A stretch of 36,892 nucleotides of DNA. Origin: Spirosoma fluviale (GTDB taxonomy: Bacteria; Bacteroidota; Bacteroidia; Cytophagales; Flexibacteraceae). This document shows positions 15,699 through 22,729 of this stretch, piece after piece. The notes beneath the pieces were generated by a model. It was not told the origin of the DNA. It was given only the letters and a program-made list of their open reading frames with translations, and ran no database searches. Where the stretch lies: assembly GCA_945883425.1 (NCBI GenBank), contig CAMCXM010000016.1:1-36892 (forward strand), in the 5' to 3' direction. A program made the position numbers and the translations under genes. The number at the start of each line of letters is the position of its first letter. Position 1 is the stretch's first letter.

Positions 15699-18600
15699 AT
15701 GTTCAACAAGTTCATTCATAGACCTGTTCTTTCCATCGTTATCTCTTTGATGATAACCATATTGGGAGGCTTGGCACTTACCCGGTTGCCCATGACTCAG
15801 TTCCCCAGCATTGCCCCCCCCGAGGTAAACGTATCCATAGAATACACTGGCGCCAATGCTGAAACCGTTACCAAAGCTGCCATTGTACCATTGGAACGAG
15901 CCATTAACGGTGTTCCCGGAATGAAATATATGAGCAGCGATGCTGGAAACGATGGCGTTGGCGTGGTACAAATTCTCTTTGAAGTTGGCACAGACCCGGA
16001 CATAGCGGCTGTAAATGTTCAGAACAGAGTTGCCGCTGTCATGGGTGAACTTCCTGCGGAGGTAATCCGAAACGGGGTAAAAATTGCAAAGGAAGAGAAT
16101 GCCATGTTGATGTACCTGAACATATACAGCAACGACAGCACGTTGGAAGAAAAGTTCCTCTACAACTTTGCTGACATAAATATACTGGCAGAATTAAAAC
16201 GGGTAAAAGGTGTTGGATATGCCGATATTCTGGGAGCAAAAGAATATGCTATGCGGGTCTGGTTAAAACCCGACAAACTCCTGAATTATAAACTTTCTAC
16301 TGATGATATACTTGAGGTTCTGTCCTCCCAAAACGTGGAAGCAGCCCCCGGAAAGATTGGGGAAAGTTCAGACAAAAGAGCCCAGGCATTGCAGTATGTA
16401 GTAAAATACACGGGCAAGTACAATACCAAAGAAGCATTTGAAAATATCCCAATTAAAGCAACACCCGATGGACAGATACTACGAATAAAAGATGTGGCAG
16501 ATGTAGAGTTTGGAACCATCTATTTCGATGTGGAAGCCAAACTAAATGGCAAACCCTGTGCCGCCATCATGCTGAAACAATTGCCCGGTTCCAATGCCAG
16601 CGAGGTAATTGAAAACATAAAAAAACGGATGGCTGAAATTAAGCAAACCACGTTTACTTCCGGAATGGACTATGAAATGAGCTACGATGTTTCGAAATTC
16701 CTCGATGCTTCTGTTCACGAAGTGATTCGCACTTTAATAGAAGCTTTTTTACTAGTTGCCCTGGTGGTTTTCATTTTCTTAGGCGACTTCCGATCTACCC
16801 TCATTCCTGCCATTGCCGTTCCTGTTTCATTGATCGGAACCTTCTTTTTTATGCAGCTATTCGGGTTCTCTATTAACCTAATTACCCTTTTCGCATTGGT
16901 ATTGGCCATTGGCATTGTGGTAGATAATGCCATCGTGGTAGTTGAAGCGGTTCATGCCAAAATGGAAGAGCAACACTTAGAGGTGAAACCCGCAACAGAA
17001 TTGGCAATGAAAGAAATTAGCGGGGCAATTATCGCCATCACATTGGTCATGGCCGCGGTGTTCATTCCAGTAGCTTTTATGAGTGGACCAGTTGGTATTT
17101 TCTACCGCCAGTTTTCAGTTACAATGGCCATTTCAATTGTCCTTTCTGGTATTAGTGCATTAACCTTGACCCCTGCCTTATGTGCCATGCTGCTGAAAAA
17201 TACACATAATGAGCAACAGGCAAATGGCAATAGGCAAAAAGGCATTATTGCTTATTGCCAATTGCTTATTGCTATTTTTTTAAATGGCTTCAACAAGCAA
17301 TACAACAAACTTTCTGACAGGTACAAATCCCTCCTTAGATATATCGTAAACAGACGAGTTGTTACTTTTTTAGCACTACTTATCTTCTGTGTTGGCACCT
17401 GGGGTTTGGGTAAAATATTACCTTCTGGTTTTATTCCAAACGAAGACCAGGGCACCTTTTATGCCAGTATTACAACGCCTTCAGGCTCAACATTGGAGCG
17501 AACAAAAGCAGTAGTAAACGCAGTTCAAAAGGCTTGCAACGGAACTGATGCCATCCAATCCGTTTCTTCATTGGCAGGAACCAATATTTTGTCGGATGGA
17601 ACCGGGGCAACCTACGGCACCTGCCTGATCAACCTCACCAATTGGGATAGTCGTAAACAATCCGTTGATGATGTAATTGAAGTTTTGCAGGAAAAGACAA
17701 AGCACATTAAAGATGCAAAAATTGAGTTTTTCCCACCGCCAGCCGTTCCGGGCTATGGAAATGCCAGTGGTTTTGAATTAAGGGTTTTGAATAAAACAGG
17801 CGATGGTGATTTTAAAAAAATGGAAAAGATCATTAATCAATTTATTACCGATCTCAAAGCACGACCGGAAATAGCTTCTGCCTTTACCATTTTCGATGCC
17901 AGCTATCCGCAGTATATGATCCATATAGACAATGATAAGGCGGCTCAAAAAGGCGTTACAGTTGACAATGCAATGGGCGCTTTGCAAACCATGCTGGGGA
18001 GCGAATACGCAACCAACTTCATCAAATTCGGGCAAATGTATAAAGTCATGGTCCAGGCATTGCCCGAATACCGAGCCCAGCCTGAAGACATTTTGAAACT
18101 AACCGTTAAGAATGATGAGGGCGAAATGATAACCCTTTCATCATTTATGAAAATGGAAAAAGTATACGGGGTGGATCAGATTACCAGATACAATATGTAC
18201 CCATCTGCAGAACTCAACGGTGAAGCAAAACAAGGCATCAGCAGTGGTGAGGCCATTGCCGCCATTCAGGAAGTCGCCAAAACCAAACTACCCAGAGGAT
18301 ACGCCATCGATTGGGCAGGTATCACCCGTGATGAGGTAGCCACAGGCAACCAGGCTATCTATATTTTCCTCATTTGTCTGGTTTTTGTTTATCTCTTGTT
18401 GGCCGCCCAATACGAAAGCTTTGTATTGCCTTTGCCAGTAATACTTTCATTACCCACTGGTGTTTTCGGTGCTTTCTTCCTGCTCACAGTTTTAGGACTG
18501 GAAAACAACATTTACGCACAAGTGGCAATGGTGATGCTGATTGGTTTGCTGGGTAAAAATGCAGTTCTGATTGTGGAATTCGCAGTTCAAAAACACCGGG

Positions 18601-18890
18601 AAGGTTCTACACCCTTGCAAGCCGCCATTGAAGGTTCTGTAGTCAGACTTCGCCCAATTTTAATGACATCTTTTGCTTTTATAGCTGGATTGCTACCCCT
18701 GGTTTTTGCCACTGGTGCAGGTGCAGTAGGCAACCGGACAATTGGTACCGCAGCCGCAGGAGGAATGCTTTTCGGAACCATTTTCGGAGTCATTTTAGTC
18801 CCAGGACTATACTACATCTTCGCAAGTTTTGGTGAAAAACACCAGCTTTCAAATGAACAGGAAGAAAACCCATTAACAGAAGAGATTTAA
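15699..18890 (+). CDS. RND multidrug efflux pump, HAE1 family (AcrB/MexB-like)
   Basis: The 1063-residue inner-membrane proton/drug antiporter has the full family layout: TM1 near residues 10-28, two large periplasmic loops and 12 TM segments. TM4 reads GIVVDNAIVVVEAVHAKM, so the first relay Asp (Asp409, AcrB Asp407) is kept but the second (AcrB Asp408) is Asn410. TM10 Lys953 in LLGKNAVLIVEFA matches AcrB Lys940. The central cytoplasmic loop at about residues 505-525 contains a stretch encoded wholly by 7-bp repeats (17211-17273), unlike normal family sequence. It forms a tripartite pump with the adjacent adaptor and TolC-like protein. The drug range cannot be predicted. No regulator gene is adjacent. 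Confidence 0.95.
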   Translation: MFNKFIHRPVLSIVISLMITILGGLALTRLPMTQFPSIAPPEVNVSIEYTGANAETVTKAAIVPLERAINGVPGMKYMSSDAGNDGVGVVQILFEVGTDPDIAAVNVQNRVAAVMGELPAEVIRNGVKIAKEENAMLMYLNIYSNDSTLEEKFLYNFADINILAELKRVKGVGYADILGAKEYAMRVWLKPDKLLNYKLSTDDILEVLSSQNVEAAPGKIGESSDKRAQALQYVVKYTGKYNTKEAFENIPIKATPDGQILRIKDVADVEFGTIYFDVEAKLNGKPCAAIMLKQLPGSNASEVIENIKKRMAEIKQTTFTSGMDYEMSYDVSKFLDASVHEVIRTLIEAFLLVALVVFIFLGDFRSTLIPAIAVPVSLIGTFFFMQLFGFSINLITLFALVLAIGIVVDNAIVVVEAVHAKMEEQHLEVKPATELAMKEISGAIIAITLVMAAVFIPVAFMSGPVGIFYRQFSVTMAISIVLSGISALTLTPALCAMLLKNTHNEQQANGNRQKGIIAYCQLLIAIFLNGFNKQYNKLSDRYKSLLRYIVNRRVVTFLALLIFCVGTWGLGKILPSGFIPNEDQGTFYASITTPSGSTLERTKAVVNAVQKACNGTDAIQSVSSLAGTNILSDGTGATYGTCLINLTNWDSRKQSVDDVIEVLQEKTKHIKDAKIEFFPPPAVPGYGNASGFELRVLNKTGDGDFKKMEKIINQFITDLKARPEIASAFTIFDASYPQYMIHIDNDKAAQKGVTVDNAMGALQTMLGSEYATNFIKFGQMYKVMVQALPEYRAQPEDILKLTVKNDEGEMITLSSFMKMEKVYGVDQITRYNMYPSAELNGEAKQGISSGEAIAAIQEVAKTKLPRGYAIDWAGITRDEVATGNQAIYIFLICLVFVYLLLAAQYESFVLPLPVILSLPTGVFGAFFLLTVLGLENNIYAQVAMVMLIGLLGKNAVLIVEFAVQKHREGSTPLQAAIEGSVVRLRPILMTSFAFIAGLLPLVFATGAGAVGNRTIGTAAAGGMLFGTIFGVILVPGLYYIFASFGEKHQLSNEQEENPLTEEI
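17211..17273 (+). repeat. Nine-heptad repeat inside the RND pump gene
   Basis: Nine 7-bp units fill 63 nt (21 codons). The first four and a half are of the type AGGCAAA/TGGCAAT, and the last four are the complementary type TATTGCT/TATTGCC. The two halves can form a stem of GGCAATA/TATTGCC, a G-T pair and GCAA/TTGC. Because 9 x 7 is divisible by 3 the frame is kept. It encodes about residues 505-525 of the pump. The same heptads occur at 14480-14552. Confidence 0.85.
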
Positions 18891-18895
18891 TAAAA

Positions 18896-20332
18896 ATGAA
18901 CGCATTCAGAAAATATATAGGATTTGGCCTTTTGTTATTTGGCATAGGATATTCAGGTTGCAAAACTATTCAACCAACTATTGAACAGTCAGACAGAAAA
19001 TCAATGCCTCCATCTTTTGCCCAGGCAAAAGACAGTACCAATTCAGCCAATATAAATTGGAGAGATTTTTTTGCAGACAAAAATCTAAACCTACTCATTG
19101 ACACAGCACTTCAAAACAATTATGATGTGTTGATGACACTGCAAAAAATACAGATAGCAGTTTGTGATTTGAAATTAAGCAAAGGAGCCCTTCTACCAAC
19201 CGTAAATTCAAATTTTGCTTATCTGCAACGCAAATTTGGCTACTACACGATGGACGATGCCGGTAATCGGACCACTGAAATAACCCCCGGAAAAATAATT
19301 CCTACCAACCTGCCAGATTACTTTGTTGGCTTACAAACCAGTTGGGAAGTTGATATTTGGGGTAAAATCCACAATAAAAAGAAAGCAGCTTTTTCCAGGT
19401 ATTTAAGCAGTGTTGAAGGTAGAAGTCTGGTGATTACAACTTTGGTTTCAGAAGTAGCAAATACATATTATGAATTACTTTCTTTAGACAATGAGTTGGA
19501 AATTATCAGAGAAACGATCAAACTTCAGCTAGATGCGTTTGAAATTGTAAGAATTCAAAGACAAGCAGGTGCAGCCAATGAGCTTGCTGTAAAACAGTTT
19601 GAGGCACAAGTCTTAAACTCCCAAAGTCTGGAATTTGAAACGCTGCAATCCATTCAGGAAAATGAAAACAAATTGAATTTTCTTTTGGGCAGATTTCCAC
19701 AACCTATTGTTCGTGAGAAAGTAAATTTCCAAAATCAGACTCCAATTCAAATAAAAGAGGGAATTCCTTTACAACTGCTCAGAAATCGCCCCGACATCCG
19801 GCAAACGGAATTCGAATTATTGGCAACCAAGTTTGATGTAAAAACAGCCAGAGCTGCATTTTATCCATCCTTCAATATCACTGGTTCAATTGGATTTCAA
19901 GCTTTCAATCCCTCTTTTGTTTTTTATTCACCCCAATCATTGGCCTACAGTTTATTGGGAGGATTAACTACACCACTCATAAACCGAAGCGCCATTAAAG
20001 CACAGTTCAACACCGCAAAAGCCAACCAGATTGAAGCCATGATCAACTATCAGAGAACCATCTTAAATGGATATTCGGAAGTCTCAAACCAACTCTCCAG
20101 CATTAAAAATCTCGAACAAATCCACGATCGTAAAACAAGAGAAGCAGCCGCATTGACCCAATCCATTGATATCTCCACAGAATTATTTAAATCAGGCCGT
20201 GCAACTTATTTCGAAGTATTAATGACGCAAAACAATTCATTGCAAACCCGTCTGGATTTGGTTTCAACACGTAAACGGCAGTACCAGGCAAGTGTTAACC
20301 TATATAAAGCTTTGGGCGGAGGTTGGAGATGA
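18896..20332 (+). CDS. TolC/NodT-family outer-membrane efflux lipoprotein
   Basis: The product has 478 residues with a lipoprotein signal peptide (ending GIGYSGC, Cys22). Two OEP repeats of the outer-membrane factor family follow: long helical hairpins with TALQNNYDVLMTLQKIQIA and LKLSKGALLPTVNSNF near residues 75-110, and LLRNRPDIRQTEFELLATKF near 295-315, the hallmark RPDIRQ motif. Conserved GLQTSWEVDIWGK and a C-terminal SRATYFEVL-like stretch (FKSGRATYFEVLMTQNN) are present. It starts 5 bp after the RND gene and is the outer-membrane duct of the same pump. The gene is AT-rich; composition changes clearly at 20.45 kb, where scoB begins. Confidence 0.94.
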   Translation: MNAFRKYIGFGLLLFGIGYSGCKTIQPTIEQSDRKSMPPSFAQAKDSTNSANINWRDFFADKNLNLLIDTALQNNYDVLMTLQKIQIAVCDLKLSKGALLPTVNSNFAYLQRKFGYYTMDDAGNRTTEITPGKIIPTNLPDYFVGLQTSWEVDIWGKIHNKKKAAFSRYLSSVEGRSLVITTLVSEVANTYYELLSLDNELEIIRETIKLQLDAFEIVRIQRQAGAANELAVKQFEAQVLNSQSLEFETLQSIQENENKLNFLLGRFPQPIVREKVNFQNQTPIQIKEGIPLQLLRNRPDIRQTEFELLATKFDVKTARAAFYPSFNITGSIGFQAFNPSFVFYSPQSLAYSLLGGLTTPLINRSAIKAQFNTAKANQIEAMINYQRTILNGYSEVSNQLSSIKNLEQIHDRKTREAAALTQSIDISTELFKSGRATYFEVLMTQNNSLQTRLDLVSTRKRQYQASVNLYKALGGGWR

Positions 20333-20468
20333 ACTTACTTTTTTTGAGAAAGCAACGCAAAGTCCTTTGGTCCGATTCCGCGAAACCACAAAACCTTCCT
20401 GCCCCCAAATCTTTTTCCAAAACTTCCCTCCTCTTTTCGTTTTTTTGCAGCCCGAAAACGGATACACC

Positions 20469-21125
20469 ATGCTTGACAAAAACGGTATTGCAAAGCGGAT
20501 TGCGCAGGAATTGAAAAACGGATACTATGTAAATCTGGGGATTGGAATCCCAACCCTGGTGGCCAACTACATTCCGGACGGCATCGAGGTGGTGCTTCAG
20601 TCAGAAAATGGTTTGCTGGGCATAGGTCCTTTCCCCAAAGCCGAAAACATGGATCCCGACCTGATCAACGCAGGTAAACAAACCATCACCATGATCCCGG
20701 GCTCATCGCTGTTCAGTTCATCCGACAGTTTCGCTATGATCCGCGGCGGCCATGTGGACCTGACCGTACTCGGTGCCATGGAAGTATCGGAAAACGGTGA
20801 CATCGCCAACTGGAAAGTGCCGGGCAAAATGGTGAAAGGAATGGGCGGCGCCATGGATCTGGTGGCCTCAGCCAAAAACATCATTGTCGCCATGCAGCAC
20901 CGGAGCAAGGACGGCAAGTCAAAACTCCTCAAAAAATGCTCACTTCCCATTACGGGACTGGCCTGTGTAAAAAAGATCGTGACCGAACTGGGCGTATTTG
21001 ATGTCCTTCCCGAAGGCGGATTTCATCTGCTTGAAAGGGCTCCCGGTGTTTCGGTTCAGGAAATCATCGATTCGACAGAAGGCAAACTCACCATTTCGGA
21101 AAACGTCATTGAAATGGCGGTTTGA
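20469..21125 (+). CDS. scoB: 3-oxoacid CoA-transferase subunit B
   Basis: From the ATG at 20469 the protein has 218 residues, the normal length of the beta subunit. An in-frame ATG at 20292 lies inside the preceding gene and gives an unrelated N-terminus, so it is rejected. The family signature GIGIPTLVANYIPDG (24-38) is followed by the active-site SENGLLGIGPFP, where Glu46 forms the CoA thioester. GGHVDLTVLGAMEVSENGD and KGMGGAMDLV follow. The enzyme moves CoA from succinyl-CoA to acetoacetate or other 3-oxoacids and needs subunit A, whose gene is not next to it. It is the first gene of a plus-strand set with the M48 peptidase and recX. Confidence 0.94.
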   Translation: MLDKNGIAKRIAQELKNGYYVNLGIGIPTLVANYIPDGIEVVLQSENGLLGIGPFPKAENMDPDLINAGKQTITMIPGSSLFSSSDSFAMIRGGHVDLTVLGAMEVSENGDIANWKVPGKMVKGMGGAMDLVASAKNIIVAMQHRSKDGKSKLLKKCSLPITGLACVKKIVTELGVFDVLPEGGFHLLERAPGVSVQEIIDSTEGKLTISENVIEMAV

Positions 21126-21149
21126 CTTCGTTAAAGACTACAACACAAC

Positions 21150-21947
21150 ATGAAAAATCAATTTCTCCTCCCCTTTTCCATTTCGGCCATGCTGTTTTTG
21201 GGCAGCTGCGATAAGAATGGCAACGTCAATTTCCTGACGGTGGAAGACGATAAAAAACTGGGACTGCAAGTAAGTCAGCAAATTGAGGCGACACCGTCCG
21301 ATTATCCGCTGCTGAGTGAAACCATATATGCCTCATCTTACACCTATCTCCGTTCGCTGACCGATAAAATCCTCAATTCAGGAAAGTTATCGTACCGCAA
21401 CGAGTTTGCCTGGCAGGTAAAAATCATCAAAGACGACAACACGCTGAATGCCTTTTGCACACCGGGCGGTTATATATATGTCTACACGGGCCTGATCAAA
21501 TATCTGGACACCGAAGATCAACTGGCTGGGGTTTTGGGTCATGAAATTGCGCATGCTGATTTGCGGCACACCAGTCGCCAGATGACAAAAGAACAAGGCT
21601 ACAGCACATTGATTCAGGTGATTACCGGTGAAAGCGATCCGGGAACACTGGCCACCATTGCCCTCAATCTGAAGAACCTGGCCAACTCCAGAGAATTTGA
21701 AACGGAAGCCGATGCCAAATCGGTGGAATACCTGTCTGCAACAAGCTATGCCTGCAACGGAGCGGCCGGTTTTTTTGAAAAAATGATCGCCAACGATAAT
21801 GCCCCCAACCAGCCGCAGTGGCTCAGCACGCACCCGAATCCGGACAACCGTGTGGCTGCGATCAACACCAAGGCCGATCAGGTGGGCTGCAATAAAACGC
21901 CGTCCAATCCTCCTGCTTATGTGACGTTTAAGGCGGGTCTGCCTTAG
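21150..21947 (+). CDS. M48-family zinc metallopeptidase lipoprotein
   Basis: The 265-residue protein starts with a lipoprotein signal (MKNQFLLPFSISAMLFLGSC, Cys20). It carries the zinc site HEIAH (131-135) with a third ligand in FETEAD (Glu184, ExxxD motif), preceded by AFCTPGGYIYVYTGLI, the usual M48 block. A C-terminal STHPNPDNRVAAI motif is also standard. It resembles the BepA/LoiP group of periplasmic quality-control proteases, which degrade misassembled outer-membrane proteins, though the exact role here is inferred. It starts 24 bp after scoB and ends 3 bp before recX. Confidence 0.92.
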   Translation: MKNQFLLPFSISAMLFLGSCDKNGNVNFLTVEDDKKLGLQVSQQIEATPSDYPLLSETIYASSYTYLRSLTDKILNSGKLSYRNEFAWQVKIIKDDNTLNAFCTPGGYIYVYTGLIKYLDTEDQLAGVLGHEIAHADLRHTSRQMTKEQGYSTLIQVITGESDPGTLATIALNLKNLANSREFETEADAKSVEYLSATSYACNGAAGFFEKMIANDNAPNQPQWLSTHPNPDNRVAAINTKADQVGCNKTPSNPPAYVTFKAGLP

Positions 21948-21950
21948 TCG

Positions 21951-22439
21951 ATGAAGAAAGAAATCCGGTTACTTACCTATGACGAAGCCCTTGAAAAGCT
22001 TCGTCATTTTTGTGCCTACCAGGAAAGGAGTCGGGCGCAGGTGGTCCGGAAAATGAAGAATCTGTCCGTTGATGCGGAGTTTCATGAAAATCTGCTGGCT
22101 GCCCTTGTGGAAGAAAAGTTTCTGGATCAGCAGCGGTATGCGGCTGCATATGCGAGAGGAAAAAGTCGAATCAAAGGCTGGGGCATCCGGAAAATAAGCA
22201 GTAACCTGAAGTTTGAGCTGGGAGATGATTTCCAGTCTGATCTTGTGAATGAATCAACCGATCTGGAAAAGGCCCGTCAGAAACTGCGGAGGGATCTGGA
22301 AAAGAAAGCCATCCTACTCACGCAAAAACAGGACCCCAACAAAAAATCAAAATTACTGCGGTTCTGTCTGTCCAGAGGATTTGAGATGGAGGAATCGTTG
22401 GAAATGATCAAAAAAATGTCTTCAGGAGGGATTCTGTGA
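21951..22439 (+). CDS. recX: Regulatory protein RecX
   Basis: The 162-residue, strongly basic, helical protein has the three-helix RecX repeats: ALEKLRHFCAYQERSRAQVVRKM, ALVEEKFLDQQRYAAAYARG with RIKGWGIRKI, and a C-terminal repeat around LLRFCLSRGFEMEESLEMIKK. RecX binds RecA filaments and limits recombinase activity. recA is not nearby; the gene sits 3 bp after the M48 peptidase gene and is probably cotranscribed with it. Length and motifs are normal. Confidence 0.9.
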   Translation: MKKEIRLLTYDEALEKLRHFCAYQERSRAQVVRKMKNLSVDAEFHENLLAALVEEKFLDQQRYAAAYARGKSRIKGWGIRKISSNLKFELGDDFQSDLVNESTDLEKARQKLRRDLEKKAILLTQKQDPNKKSKLLRFCLSRGFEMEESLEMIKKMSSGGIL

Positions 22440-22468
22440 CGGCTCTTTTTTTTTAATGCGGCTTTAAG

Positions 22469-22497
22469 TTGATGCCGGAACTGAGATTTCAACTTTG
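22469..22497 (+). promoter_or_regulatory. Bacteroidota-type promoter before the porin remnant
   Basis: TTG (22469-22471), an 18-nt spacer and CAACTTTG (22490-22497) match the TTTG/TAnnTTTG promoter form with one mismatch. It lies 8 bp before the ATG of the truncated porin gene, so that gene kept its promoter. Confidence 0.4.
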
Positions 22498-22505
22498 CAT
22501 TCACT

Positions 22506-22703
22506 ATGAAAACTGCTTCTCTTTTAACCTCACTCAGCTTATTGCTTTTGATTTCGGCACCGTCCTTTGGACAATTGGATTCCATTCCAAAGCCCGGCAA
22601 ACCCAAAGAAATCAATCCATTGAAATACAATCTGAATGAAGACGGGAGCCACTTTTTCCAGGTGACGTTCCTTAATCAGTCTTTCACCTCCTTCGATGTA
22701 TAG
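22506..22703 (+). pseudogene. Truncated 5' remnant of a porin-like outer-membrane protein gene
   Basis: The 65-codon frame begins with a clean signal peptide (MKTASLLTSLSLLLLISAPS, then FGQ). It continues NPLKYNLNEDGSHFFQVTFLNQ, which resembles the start of a Bacteroidota barrel/porin family whose mature proteins begin with LNEDGS...FLNQ.W.RYN and are several hundred residues long. Here the frame stops right after, at SFTSFDV, and the next gene (S46 peptidase, minus strand) ends 12 bp further on, so the rest of the barrel is missing. The family recall is from memory. The alternative is a small secreted protein in its own right. Confidence 0.55.
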
Positions 22704-22729
22704 AAAAATGGAACCTACCGTAGTTCCAT
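22704..22729 (-). terminator. Terminator overlapping the S46 peptidase stop codon
   Basis: On the minus strand ATGGAAC/GTTCCAT forms a 7-bp stem (22708-22714 with 22723-22729), followed by TTTTTC. The TAG stop of the peptidase gene (22715-22717) lies in the 8-nt loop, so the hairpin includes the final codons. The stem is symmetric and could also affect plus-strand transcripts from the porin remnant. Confidence 0.65.

Noticed and set aside
20292-20468. N-terminal extension of scoB
   Set aside because: It overlaps the end of the outer-membrane efflux gene and gives residues unlike the family; the family start matches ATG 20469.
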